Part shown: in pieces, positions 15,522 through 24,383 of the stretch
Layout of the letters: every line of letters starts with the position of its first letter
How positions within the stretch are numbered: position 1 is the first letter of the stretch
Notes under the pieces: model-generated
What the model saw: the letters and a program-made list of their open reading frames with translations, nothing else
Databases searched by the model: none
Told to the model about the DNA's origin: nothing
Program-made: the position numbers and the translations under genes
Origin: an uncultured Bacilli bacterium
Lineage (GTDB): Bacteria; Bacillota_I; Bacilli_A; RF39; UBA660
Direction: 5' to 3'
NCBI GenBank assembly: GCA_934177995.1
Contig: CAKPPW010000015.1
Location: 1-34,607 of the forward strand
Length of the DNA stretch: 34,607 bases

Positions 15522-18500
15522 CTAGTTACCATAATTTGCATAAAATTTATTTGGATTAATGTTGAAACCAGAACTAGAATTATAAATTTTTTGATAAATT
15601 CTGTTTCTATATTCTTTATACAAATTGGCAGAGTTCAAGATATCAGCTTCTTGATTAGTATTATAAATTTTTTTCATTTCCTCCATACTACTTTTAATAG
15701 CATTCATGACTAATGGTGCACGCACAGAATTAAATGATACACCTCCACCAACTGGTTCTTCTCCATAGCCTAAATATTCATTATGTACACCAGTAAATAT
15801 TGGAGGAGAATAAAATTTCATATCAGGATTCTCTCTCTTTATTTCATCACAGATATTAACATAGTCTAAAAAGTGTTGATTATCAGAATATATTACTAAA
15901 CTTTCATCTCTTATTAAAGAACCTTTTCCCACATTTGCTTTAAAGTCAGCAGTTTTAAAATAGAATGGAATATTTCTTTGTTCACACTTATTAGCAAATT
16001 GTTCCATAAAATTAAGTGTAACATCATAATCGGCATTTACATATAATCTTTTAGCGGTTGCTCCAAGATCAAAGTCAGATGAATAAATATGTAAAAATGA
16101 ATTTCCTTGTTCTTCTTTAGTATAATTTGGACCAGAGAATCTATTCAAAAAACTAGTTATTTGTGCTTGAGATGGTAACAACTTTTGTTTATCTGTTTGC
16201 ATTGTAACAAAATTAAAATATTCACTATATCCTTCACGAGTATAAGTCTTTTCCACCATTTTTTTAATATTTTCATCAGTAATTGGAGTTTTCAAAGTAC
16301 TCTCAAATTCTTTCATAGATGTAACTGGAGAGGTACCTTTAGAATACTTATAATAAGCTGATTGTGAAGATAAGAAACTACTAATTTTAGTTTTAGGAAT
16401 ATCCATAATCTTAGATCTGACACTTTTGGGAATACAATTTATATCTCCACTTTTAATATACTGACTAATTACATTCCAACCATCATAACCTTCTTTGTTT
16501 AATTTACTAACTATTTTGGCAATATTTGTCATATAGTCAGTGCCATACTTATAGTTATTTCCAGGAGATACTAAAAAGTTATAAATTTCATCTTTAGAAA
16601 TATTTTCAACAGTTGATCTTACACTTTCTGGTAAATAACTTATATCTCCACTTTCATAGTATTTATATAATCTACTCCATCCATTATAACCTTCATTATT
16701 TATGGTACTTATCACACTATCTAATGGTGATGCGTAATTAGTTCCATATTTAGTATTAGCTTCCGCTGATGTTAAAAAATTATAAATTTCACTTTTAGGT
16801 ATTTCTTTAATGGTAGATCTTAAATTTTCTGGAATATATTCTATATTACCACTATTATAATATTCACCAATTCTCACCCAAGCATTATAACCATTTTTAT
16901 ATAAATCACTTACTATACTATCCATTGTTGAATTTAAAGAAATACTTTCTTTAGAGGAACTTGATTTATTGTTAACCTTAAATTTATTTAGTATAGAATC
17001 AAACATATCATTAATAAATAACACATTCTTATCTACGGCATTTAAACTTTCATCATTTATCTTACTATCCAACAAATTTAATATTTCTTCCTTAGATATA
17101 CTTATTTTTTCTCCATTTTGAATGAAGTTTATACTATCAGATAACCCTTTTGAATAAATATTTGTAGTGTAAGCAACAAGCATACCTACTATGAATGACT
17201 CTTTAGCATCATCATTCATATCATCTAGATTAATTTCTTTTCCTAAAACAACTGCATCTATTCCTGCTTGGATATATGATTGAGCTCCTTCTTCTACTCC
17301 TTCTTTTAAAGCTCTAATTATTGCATTACTTCCTGGATTATCTGCTATACCTATAATACCACCAAATTTTTCAAATAATACTTCTGAACTTCCTGACATT
17401 ACTCCATAAAGCATTGATGTTGGAAGTGAATATCCTTGAATCAAGGCATTATGTTTAGAATTACCATATGATGATACTCCTATCAAGCCTTGACTTATAC
17501 TAGGTGCTATTTCTGGAGCTATTATGGCTGTTAATACACTAGCTGTTACAGATGGTAACATATTTCCTGTAGCTGTTCCCACTTTATATGAAGTCGATAA
17601 TATCTTTGAATTTTGTTCTAAATATGATAAGTAATACATGGTTTTATATTCTTCAATAGTTATTTCTTTATTATTAGTTATACTATTGGCTATACCACTC
17701 ATAAACTGATTAATTCCATCACCTATACCATCTACATTAACATTTAATATATTAGCTATACTTTCTTTTACAGCTCCTTCATCTGTTAAATCTAGATCAC
17801 TTACATCTTCTTGAAATCTATTATACGCTATTTTCTTATTCCAAGAATCTTTCATATCATTAAAGTACTTCTCGGCTGCTTCTCTACCTTTTGTTTCAAA
17901 ATAATATGAATATAAATTTTTCTCATCATCAGTCATTACTTTATAATATTCATAAAAATCACTTAAATCATATTGGTATGATTGTACCTGCTTCTCTAAG
18001 ACATCTGTTATATCGAATTTTTCTTTCTCTGCTAATTTTTCAGCATACTCAATAATATACATCGGATTATAAGTATCATACATATTTATTGATGCTTCAG
18101 CACTTTCTGTTATATCAGCAGATTTACTATTATATTCATTATAATTCTTCTCTAAATCACTAAATGTCATCTTACTTTTAGTACTCATATATGACTTAAA
18201 AGAATCTGTATCTAATACCTCATTATACTTCTGTTCTTTTGCTAATGAACTTAGCGAACTTATTGTATTATCTAATATAACTAAATCCGATTTATAAGAA
18301 TCTTTAAGTTCTTTATATTCACTATAACTTATTCCTACTATCTTTTCAAATTGTTCTTCGTATTCTTTATTATAAGATGTTATCTTACTAGTTAGATCTT
18401 TATTATTTTTCAACTCTTCATCTGAACTTATATGATTATGACTCATCAAAAACTCTTTATACTCTTCTGGTGTATATGGTAGTGTTGTAGTAGGATTAGC

Positions 18501-18836
18501 AGTTAAGATTCCATTTTTATACCAATCCTTATTACTATTATCAGTATATTTAGATTCAACTTCATTATAATATTTAACATATTCTTTTTTAGTTTTTTTC
18601 ATTTGTTCAACTATAGATTTAATTTCACTACTTGTCATACTATAGTTTTCACTAGTATTATCTGTGGTAATTGCTTCTGTTTTAGCAGATTCAACATTAT
18701 ATGTTTCACTATCTAAATCTACTTCTTCTACGTCTGCGCTTGCCTTTTCTTTTAAAGTATTTGTCTTTATCAATTTTTTATTATCACTAGACTTTGTATA
18801 TTTTTTATTATCAACATTAATTTCTATATTTGCCAT
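15522..18836 (-). CDS. Giant polymorphic effector 2: shared T7SS module plus HopA1-like C-terminus
   Basis: A 1104-residue protein. Residues 1 to about 833 are nearly identical to effector 1: a charged helical region (about 60-390), a Gly/Ala-rich hydrophobic region (about 418-570, with EEGAQSYIQAGIDAVVLG), then three 67-residue repeats starting near 637, 704 and 771. The C-terminal ~270 residues are unique. RLYVNAD (930-936), YFKTAD (959-964), RDESLVIY (976-983), GYGEEP (1023-1028) and SFNSVRA (1034-1040) resemble the HopA1 effector family of polymorphic toxins; this is motif memory, not a search result. ATG 18836 is chosen because AGGA lies 6 nt upstream, while the alternative at 18842 abuts it. 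No LXG signature is seen. Export by the adjacent T7SS is inferred. Helpers are probably the small helical proteins upstream. Confidence 0.8.
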   Translation of the reverse strand: MANIEINVDNKKYTKSSDNKKLIKTNTLKEKASADVEEVDLDSETYNVESAKTEAITTDNTSENYSMTSSEIKSIVEQMKKTKKEYVKYYNEVESKYTDNSNKDWYKNGILTANPTTTLPYTPEEYKEFLMSHNHISSDEELKNNKDLTSKITSYNKEYEEQFEKIVGISYSEYKELKDSYKSDLVILDNTISSLSSLAKEQKYNEVLDTDSFKSYMSTKSKMTFSDLEKNYNEYNSKSADITESAEASINMYDTYNPMYIIEYAEKLAEKEKFDITDVLEKQVQSYQYDLSDFYEYYKVMTDDEKNLYSYYFETKGREAAEKYFNDMKDSWNKKIAYNRFQEDVSDLDLTDEGAVKESIANILNVNVDGIGDGINQFMSGIANSITNNKEITIEEYKTMYYLSYLEQNSKILSTSYKVGTATGNMLPSVTASVLTAIIAPEIAPSISQGLIGVSSYGNSKHNALIQGYSLPTSMLYGVMSGSSEVLFEKFGGIIGIADNPGSNAIIRALKEGVEEGAQSYIQAGIDAVVLGKEINLDDMNDDAKESFIVGMLVAYTTNIYSKGLSDSINFIQNGEKISISKEEILNLLDSKINDESLNAVDKNVLFINDMFDSILNKFKVNNKSSSSKESISLNSTMDSIVSDLYKNGYNAWVRIGEYYNSGNIEYIPENLRSTIKEIPKSEIYNFLTSAEANTKYGTNYASPLDSVISTINNEGYNGWSRLYKYYESGDISYLPESVRSTVENISKDEIYNFLVSPGNNYKYGTDYMTNIAKIVSKLNKEGYDGWNVISQYIKSGDINCIPKSVRSKIMDIPKTKISSFLSSQSAYYKYSKGTSPVTSMKEFESTLKTPITDENIKKMVEKTYTREGYSEYFNFVTMQTDKQKLLPSQAQITSFLNRFSGPNYTKEEQGNSFLHIYSSDFDLGATAKRLYVNADYDVTLNFMEQFANKCEQRNIPFYFKTADFKANVGKGSLIRDESLVIYSDNQHFLDYVNICDEIKRENPDMKFYSPPIFTGVHNEYLGYGEEPVGGGVSFNSVRAPLVMNAIKSSMEEMKKIYNTNQEADILNSANLYKEYRNRIYQKIYNSSSGFNINPNKFYANYGN

Positions 18837-18856
18837 TATCATTCCTACTTTCAGAA
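16338..18856 (-). repeat. 2.5-kb direct repeat, copy in effector 2
   Basis: This stretch matches 19883-22401 at a constant offset of 3545 nt, covering the start region and the first ~833 codons. I saw no differences across about 16,620-18,840. Scattered substitutions appear only in the last ~280 nt next to the toxin junction. Confidence 0.9.
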
Positions 18857-18873
18857 TTATTTTAATTAAACTT

Positions 18874-19122
18874 TTATCTTCTCATAGTATAACTATCATT
18901 ATATGTTTCTTCTACCTGTTTTTCAATATTTCCATACGTTTCTCTTACTATTTCATTATTTGAATCAAACTCAACTATTCTACAAGAAGTAGCATTTTCA
19001 CTAGAAGTAGGATCACCATTCCTATCATAATAATAAATTTCACTACTTGCTACTTTTGGTGTTTCATTAGGTTCATAAGTTGTTCTTGTAAAAACATATT
19101 CTTCATTTGGCATTTTCAACAA
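18874..19122 (-). CDS. Small protein between the two effectors (candidate metalloprotease immunity)
   Basis: An 82-residue protein starting MLKMPNEEYVFTRTTYEPNE, rich in Tyr, Glu and Thr and likely beta-sheet with a helical end (GNIEKQVEETYNDSY). It begins 16 nt after the stop of effector 1, the classical immunity position, and ends 37 nt before effector 2. It has no membrane segment, which suits an inhibitor acting on a toxin in the cytoplasm. No family is recognised; the role is inferred from position. Confidence 0.65.
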   Translation of the reverse strand: MLKMPNEEYVFTRTTYEPNETPKVASSEIYYYDRNGDPTSSENATSCRIVEFDSNNEIVRETYGNIEKQVEETYNDSYTMRR

Positions 19123-19138
19123 TCCTTTCTTAATATAA

Positions 19139-22100
19139 CTAATTTTTTGGTAATATCTTTTCTAATATTTCATATCTATTTTTATACTTCTTTAACTCAT
19201 TAGGATTAGTATAATACAATTTAAATGATTCTGCAAAATCCTCAGATGCTCTTCTTTCTTCATTTTTAACAGACCGTGGATAATCAGTGACAGCAACATC
19301 ATTAGTTAATTTTTCATCTGCTTTCATAGCTTTTTTCCACATCTTTGAAGTGCTTATTTGGGAATTTGATTTACCAGAATATACTTTATCAAATGTATGA
19401 CCTATTTCATGAGTCAACGTACCTTTAGCAGCACTAGTTCCATTATAAAATGTTATATTACCATCACCATATGTAGCAGCTGAACTTGAAAAATCTTCTA
19501 TTCCATAATAATCTGCCGCACTGTAATCAGTTGGATTAGGGGTTTTTAAATATGTAAATGTTTTACCAGATGCTAGATTTTGAATTTCTTTTGGTAAACT
19601 TCTTAATTCACTAAGCTCATTAGATATATTAATATTCATATTATCTTGCATTTTTATTGTTAAGCCAAGATCAGAAATATACGTTTCAAAAATTCCCGAA
19701 TCATTAATTGCTTTAGTATTAGCTTTTTCTAACATTGATGATATTTCTCGAACACTATAACCAGAATTTTTTAAATTTTCTACAATTTTATCTGTACTTT
19801 TTCGTATTTCTTTTGGAGATTTATTCATATTATTCAAATAAAAATTATAAAAAGTATTTACAATTCGTTCCTTTATAGCACTTTTAGAATAGTTATAATA
19901 AGCTGATTGTGAAGATAAAAAACTACTAATTTTAGTTTTAGGAATATCCATGATCTTAGATCTAACACTTTTGGGAATACAGTTTATGTTTCCACTTTTA
20001 ATATACTGACTAATTACATTCCAACCATCATAACCTTCTTTGTTTAATTTACTAACTATTTGGGCAATATTAGTCATATAGTCAGTACCATATTTAAAGT
20101 TATTTCCAGGAGATACTAAAAAGTTATAGATCTCATCTTTAGAAATATTTTCAACCGTTGATCTAACACTTTCTGGTAAATAACTTATATCTCCACTTTC
20201 ATAGTATTTATATAATCTACTCCATCCATTATAACCTTCATTATTTATGGTACTTATCACACTATCTAATGGTGATGCGTAATTAGTTCCATATTTAGTA
20301 TTAGCTTCCGCTGATGTTAAAAAATTATAAATTTCACTTTTAGGTATTTCTTTAATGGTAGATCTTAAATTTTCTGGAATATATTCTATATTACCACTAT
20401 TATAATATTCACCAATTCTCACCCAAGCATTATAACCATTTTTATATAAATCACTTACTATACTATCCATTGTTGAATTTAAAGAAATACTTTCTTTAGA
20501 GGAACTTGATTTATTGTTAACCTTAAATTTATTTAGTATAGAATCAAACATATCATTAATAAATAACACATTCTTATCTACGGCATTTAAACTTTCATCA
20601 TTTATCTTACTATCCAACAAATTTAATATTTCTTCCTTAGATATACTTATTTTTTCTCCATTTTGAATGAAGTTTATACTATCAGATAACCCTTTTGAAT
20701 AAATATTTGTAGTGTAAGCAACAAGCATACCTACTATGAATGACTCTTTAGCATCATCATTCATATCATCTAGATTAATTTCTTTTCCTAAAACAACTGC
20801 ATCTATTCCTGCTTGGATATATGATTGAGCTCCTTCTTCTACTCCTTCTTTTAAAGCTCTAATTATTGCATTACTTCCTGGATTATCTGCTATACCTATA
20901 ATACCACCAAATTTTTCAAATAATACTTCTGAACTTCCTGACATTACTCCATAAAGCATTGATGTTGGAAGTGAATATCCTTGAATCAAGGCATTATGTT
21001 TAGAATTACCATATGATGATACTCCTATCAAGCCTTGACTTATACTAGGTGCTATTTCTGGAGCTATTATGGCTGTTAATACACTAGCTGTTACAGATGG
21101 TAACATATTTCCTGTAGCTGTTCCCACTTTATATGAAGTCGATAATATCTTTGAATTTTGTTCTAAATATGATAAGTAATACATGGTTTTATATTCTTCA
21201 ATAGTTATTTCTTTATTATTAGTTATACTATTGGCTATACCACTCATAAACTGATTAATTCCATCACCTATACCATCTACATTAACATTTAATATATTAG
21301 CTATACTTTCTTTTACAGCTCCTTCATCTGTTAAATCTAGATCACTTACATCTTCTTGAAATCTATTATACGCTATTTTCTTATTCCAAGAATCTTTCAT
21401 ATCATTAAAGTACTTCTCGGCTGCTTCTCTACCTTTTGTTTCAAAATAATATGAATATAAATTTTTCTCATCATCAGTCATTACTTTATAATATTCATAA
21501 AAATCACTTAAATCATATTGGTATGATTGTACCTGCTTCTCTAAGACATCTGTTATATCGAATTTTTCTTTCTCTGCTAATTTTTCAGCATACTCAATAA
21601 TATACATCGGATTATAAGTATCATACATATTTATTGATGCTTCAGCACTTTCTGTTATATCAGCAGATTTACTATTATATTCATTATAATTCTTCTCTAA
21701 ATCACTAAATGTCATCTTACTTTTAGTACTCATATATGACTTAAAAGAATCTGTATCTAATACCTCATTATACTTCTGTTCTTTTGCTAATGAACTTAGC
21801 GAACTTATTGTATTATCTAATATAACTAAATCCGATTTATAAGAATCTTTAAGTTCTTTATATTCACTATAACTTATTCCTACTATCTTTTCAAATTGTT
21901 CTTCGTATTCTTTATTATAAGATGTTATCTTACTAGTTAGATCTTTATTATTTTTCAACTCTTCATCTGAACTTATATGATTATGACTCATCAAAAACTC
22001 TTTATACTCTTCTGGTGTATATGGTAGTGTTGTAGTAGGATTAGCAGTTAAGATTCCATTTTTATACCAATCCTTATTACTATTATCAGTATATTTAGAT

Positions 22101-22381
22101 TCAACTTCATTATAATATTTAACATATTCTTTTTTAGTTTTTTTCATTTGTTCAACTATAGATTTAATTTCACTACTTGTCATACTATAGTTTTCACTAG
22201 TATTATCTGTGGTAATTGCTTCTGTTTTAGCAGATTCAACATTATATGTTTCACTATCTAAATCTACTTCTTCTACGTCTGCGCTTGCCTTTTCTTTTAA
22301 AGTATTTGTCTTTATCAATTTTTTATTATCACTAGACTTTGTATATTTTTTATTATCAACATTAATTTCTATATTTGCCAT
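19139..22381 (-). CDS. Giant polymorphic effector 1: shared T7SS module plus zinc metalloprotease C-terminus
   Basis: A 1080-residue protein whose first ~833 residues are the same module as effector 2. The unique C-terminal ~245 residues end in a gluzincin-like zinc metalloprotease. HEIGH at 991-995 in GTLTHEIGHTFD gives two histidine ligands and the catalytic Glu. The downstream ASEDFAESFKLYYTNP (about 1045-1060) supplies Glu1047 or Glu1051 as third ligand and a Tyr. This pattern recalls the anthrax lethal factor-like (ATLF) toxin peptidases. A central TDYPRS and a helical lead-in (SPKEIRKSTDKIVENLKNSG) follow the repeats. The start is taken at the third codon of the longer frame, behind AGGA. 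It lies downstream of three small helical proteins and the WXG-like gene, so it is probably the main cargo of this T7SS. The substrate is unknown. Confidence 0.82.
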   Translation of the reverse strand: MANIEINVDNKKYTKSSDNKKLIKTNTLKEKASADVEEVDLDSETYNVESAKTEAITTDNTSENYSMTSSEIKSIVEQMKKTKKEYVKYYNEVESKYTDNSNKDWYKNGILTANPTTTLPYTPEEYKEFLMSHNHISSDEELKNNKDLTSKITSYNKEYEEQFEKIVGISYSEYKELKDSYKSDLVILDNTISSLSSLAKEQKYNEVLDTDSFKSYMSTKSKMTFSDLEKNYNEYNSKSADITESAEASINMYDTYNPMYIIEYAEKLAEKEKFDITDVLEKQVQSYQYDLSDFYEYYKVMTDDEKNLYSYYFETKGREAAEKYFNDMKDSWNKKIAYNRFQEDVSDLDLTDEGAVKESIANILNVNVDGIGDGINQFMSGIANSITNNKEITIEEYKTMYYLSYLEQNSKILSTSYKVGTATGNMLPSVTASVLTAIIAPEIAPSISQGLIGVSSYGNSKHNALIQGYSLPTSMLYGVMSGSSEVLFEKFGGIIGIADNPGSNAIIRALKEGVEEGAQSYIQAGIDAVVLGKEINLDDMNDDAKESFIVGMLVAYTTNIYSKGLSDSINFIQNGEKISISKEEILNLLDSKINDESLNAVDKNVLFINDMFDSILNKFKVNNKSSSSKESISLNSTMDSIVSDLYKNGYNAWVRIGEYYNSGNIEYIPENLRSTIKEIPKSEIYNFLTSAEANTKYGTNYASPLDSVISTINNEGYNGWSRLYKYYESGDISYLPESVRSTVENISKDEIYNFLVSPGNNFKYGTDYMTNIAQIVSKLNKEGYDGWNVISQYIKSGNINCIPKSVRSKIMDIPKTKISSFLSSQSAYYNYSKSAIKERIVNTFYNFYLNNMNKSPKEIRKSTDKIVENLKNSGYSVREISSMLEKANTKAINDSGIFETYISDLGLTIKMQDNMNINISNELSELRSLPKEIQNLASGKTFTYLKTPNPTDYSAADYYGIEDFSSSAATYGDGNITFYNGTSAAKGTLTHEIGHTFDKVYSGKSNSQISTSKMWKKAMKADEKLTNDVAVTDYPRSVKNEERRASEDFAESFKLYYTNPNELKKYKNRYEILEKILPKN

Positions 22382-22401
22382 TATCATTCCTGCTTTCAGA
22401 A
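19883..22401 (-). repeat. 2.5-kb direct repeat, copy in effector 1
   Basis: Partner of 16338-18856. Homology starts about 15 nt before the start codon of each effector and stops sharply at the junction with the unique toxin domain, just after the YSK codons. Confidence 0.9.
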
Positions 22402-22632
22402 CTTATCATTGATTTCACTATATATAATGTTTTTAATCTCATATTTAATTTGCTTAATACTTCTAATATTTTGCTCTAATGCCTCTTCTTGAGGGACCTT
22501 ATTATCTATTAAGATATTGGCAATTAAACTACCTTTTAAATTATTATATGTATCATTTACATTATCTATCTCATCAATTATATTATATAATTTTGTTTTT
22601 AAATCTAAATATTTTTCTCTTTCTTGATTCAT
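22396..22632 (-). CDS. Small helical T7SS effector-partner candidate (78 aa)
   Basis: A 78-residue, charged, all-helical protein starting MNQEREKYLDLKTKLYNIID. AGGGGAG precedes the ATG and its end lies within 20 nt of the effector 1 start. Small helical proteins in this position in T7SSb loci (Lap/DUF5082-like) bind the effector N-terminus and guide it to EssC. Assignment is by size, composition and position only. Confidence 0.65.
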   Translation of the reverse strand: MNQEREKYLDLKTKLYNIIDEIDNVNDTYNNLKGSLIANILIDNKVPQEEALEQNIRSIKQIKYEIKNIIYSEINDKF

Positions 22633-22673
22633 AATAACTCCCCTAATAATAAATTCTTACAAGAATCTTATGA

Positions 22674-22958
22674 CTATTGTATATCATCAAACAATTTTTT
22701 ATTTTTATTAGAAATATCAATATATAACTCTATTTCTTTTTCAAGTATTTCTATATCACGGTTATTATTGCTTACTAAATTTTTAAAGGCATACTTAAAA
22801 TCATTGGCTAAATTACCTATTTTATTACTATTATTAGTAGAATAACATTCCATTATAGAATTAAATTCTTCATCAAAACTATTTATAGTAATCTCCATTT
22901 CTTTTTTAAAAAATTTACTTTTTTCTATTATACTTCTAAGTTCATCACTATCTATCAT
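22674..22958 (-). CDS. Small helical T7SS protein, WXG100-like size (94 aa)
   Basis: A helical protein of 94 residues starting MIDSDELRSIIEKSKFFKKE. Start 22958 has GGAG 6 nt upstream. The alternative ATG 22970 overlaps the preceding stop codon as TGATG and gives 98 residues. It has no WXG motif and no cysteine-rich or membrane segment apart from one Cys. It belongs to the run of small helical genes between the WXG-like protein and the effector and may be part of the effector-targeting complex (Lap-like). Confidence 0.6.
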   Translation of the reverse strand: MIDSDELRSIIEKSKFFKKEMEITINSFDEEFNSIMECYSTNNSNKIGNLANDFKYAFKNLVSNNNRDIEILEKEIELYIDISNKNKKLFDDIQ

Positions 22959-22969
22959 ACTAATCTCCA

Positions 22970-23527
22970 TCAAATACTATTTGAATTTATTTCTTTTATA
23001 TATTCTACCTTAATCTTATTCAATCGTTGTGCTACTTGAATTTCCGTATCTTCTAACTTGTCAAATATTTTATTAACATTATCTTTTATAACTTGCATAT
23101 TATCCTTAATTTTTTTTATTGATAATATCTGATTAGTTAATACCTCACTTAAATTTTCAAAATAAGTCATATCAATCTCATTATATTGATCAAGTATTTT
23201 CTCCAACTGTAAAATATAATTATCAAAAAACTTATTGATTTTTTCTCTATTTGTCAAATCAAATTCTATCTTCTGTCCTATATTTTCATATTTTGATATT
23301 AAATACTTAAAAGTATTTTTCACTGATTTTAACTCTAACAATTTAATATTTGCTTCTTTTTTTTCTTGACTTACATTTTCATTAAATTTTAAAGAATTCT
23401 TATCTTTCCAATATATTGAAGTTAATAGTAACTGATTATATAAATTTAAAAGATTTTCTTCATACCTATTGATAGTCTTATCAAGATTATCAATTTCTAA
23501 TTGTATTTTTTTTAAATCTATCTTCAT
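22970..23527 (-). CDS. Helical coiled-coil T7SS-associated protein (185 aa)
   Basis: A 185-residue protein made of long charged helices, starting MKIDLKKIQLEIDNLDKTIN. IYWKDKNSLKFNENV near 38-52 sits where WXG100 proteins carry their helix-turn-helix W-x-G bend, so it may be a distant double-length relative. GGAG lies 7 nt before the ATG. It overlaps the next gene at the stop codon (TGATG), indicating coupled translation. A chaperone or co-secreted partner role is likely but unproven. Confidence 0.6.
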   Translation of the reverse strand: MKIDLKKIQLEIDNLDKTINRYEENLLNLYNQLLLTSIYWKDKNSLKFNENVSQEKKEANIKLLELKSVKNTFKYLISKYENIGQKIEFDLTNREKINKFFDNYILQLEKILDQYNEIDMTYFENLSEVLTNQILSIKKIKDNMQVIKDNVNKIFDKLEDTEIQVAQRLNKIKVEYIKEINSNSI

Positions 23528-23554
23528 TCTATCACTCCAATCTAATTTATTCTA

Positions 23555-23592
23555 TCTAGATATGAGAAAAAAGACTTCTTCCCATATCTAGA
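23555..23592 (-). repeat. Stem-loop between the WXG-like gene and downstream genes
   Basis: 10-bp arms TCTAGATATG (23555-23564) and CATATCTAGA (23583-23592) around 18 nt. No T tract follows on the minus strand, so partial termination or 3'-end protection of the abundant WXG mRNA is more likely than a full stop. Confidence 0.6.
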
Positions 23593-23618
23593 GAAAATAA
23601 ATATATTCTCTCTCAAGC

Positions 23619-24266
23619 TTAATTTGAATTTGCAGTAAAGTTACCAGTGTTAGTTTTAGATGTACTTCTATAGTCTTCAATAGTTTGTTCTATAGCTTTT
23701 TTCATAGAATTATAATTTGAAGTCATAGCTTCTGTATAACTTGATTTAATTTGGTTTAAAGAAGCTTGTAAAGCACCACTTTCACTACCACTTATAAATC
23801 CACAAGAACTTACAGCACTTACAGCATTATCTAATGCAGTTCCTACATTAGCAATAATTTGAGTTAAAACATTAGCTGTACTTTGAGCACTTCCAGAACT
23901 AATTCCACGTTTTCCACCAATATCATGTTTGATGCAACTAACATCGGTTGTTGTTCTTGCTGATTCAAATCCAACTGTTACAGCTCCTTCTCTAGTTTGG
24001 TTTGCCCAATTCTTTGAACCAGTATTCATTACGTTTACAACACTTTGGAATGTTTTTTCTGCACTTGATGTTAGTGAATCGTTTGCTTCTTTCATCTTAG
24101 CAAATTCTTCTACTGCTGCTGGTGCTGCCCAACAATTTCCCATTTGATTTACAAAATCATTTTGCATACTTTTACATGCAGCATCTGTAAACATTTTAAA
24201 AGATTCATTTACCTTTCCAATTGATGTCTTAACGACACTAGGATCATACCCATAATCAAAATTCAT
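23619..24266 (-). CDS. Double-length WXG100-like T7SS substrate
   Basis: A 215-residue, helical, Ala/Ser/Thr-rich protein starting MNFDYGYDPSVVKTSIGKVN, without signal peptide or membrane helices. NCWAAPAAVEEFAKMKEAND (44-63) looks like the WXG bend and following helix of ESAT-6-type proteins, with Ala in place of Gly. The length is about twice that of a WXG100, with a Gly/Ser-rich centre (GGKRGISSGSAQS), so it may fold like a fused pair. It has four cysteines (31, 45, 111 and about 155), unusual for this family. It follows yukD and has its own promoter and flanking stem-loops, consistent with high expression. Confidence 0.75.
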   Translation of the reverse strand: MNFDYGYDPSVVKTSIGKVNESFKMFTDAACKSMQNDFVNQMGNCWAAPAAVEEFAKMKEANDSLTSSAEKTFQSVVNVMNTGSKNWANQTREGAVTVGFESARTTTDVSCIKHDIGGKRGISSGSAQSTANVLTQIIANVGTALDNAVSAVSSCGFISGSESGALQASLNQIKSSYTEAMTSNYNSMKKAIEQTIEDYRSTSKTNTGNFTANSN

Positions 24267-24316
24267 TTTTCTAATACCTTCTTTCTAATCCAATAGGACT
24301 TATCCTATCTAAGTGA

Positions 24317-24345
24317 ATGATATCACATTACTTTATAACTTGCAA
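24317..24345 (-). promoter_or_regulatory. Promoter for the WXG-like gene and effector operon
   Basis: On the minus strand, TTGCAA (24345-24340), then 17 nt, then TATCAT (24322-24317), with TG before the -10 (extended -10). It lies about 50 nt before the WXG-like start. The -10 overlaps the palindrome TGATATCA. Confidence 0.55.
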
Positions 24346-24355
24346 CTAAAAGTGT

Positions 24356-24380
24356 AAAGTATTTGTAAAACAAATACTTT
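24356..24380 (-). terminator. Stem-loop after yukD (terminator-like)
   Basis: 10-bp arms AAAGTATTTG (24356-24365) and CAAATACTTT (24371-24380) with a 5-nt loop, just after the yukD stop. The trailing T run on the minus strand is interrupted, so termination is probably partial; it separates essC-yukD from the effector operon. Confidence 0.6.
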
Positions 24381-24383
24381 TTC

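Noticed and set aside
18664..18963. Plus-strand frames over the 5' ends of both effectors (also 22209-22412)
   Set aside because: They are the antisense of strongly supported coding sequence and appear twice only because the region is duplicated.
15522..22401. Diversity-generating retroelement as the source of the variable C-termini
   Set aside because: No reverse transcriptase or template repeat is present, and the C-termini differ completely instead of at adenines.
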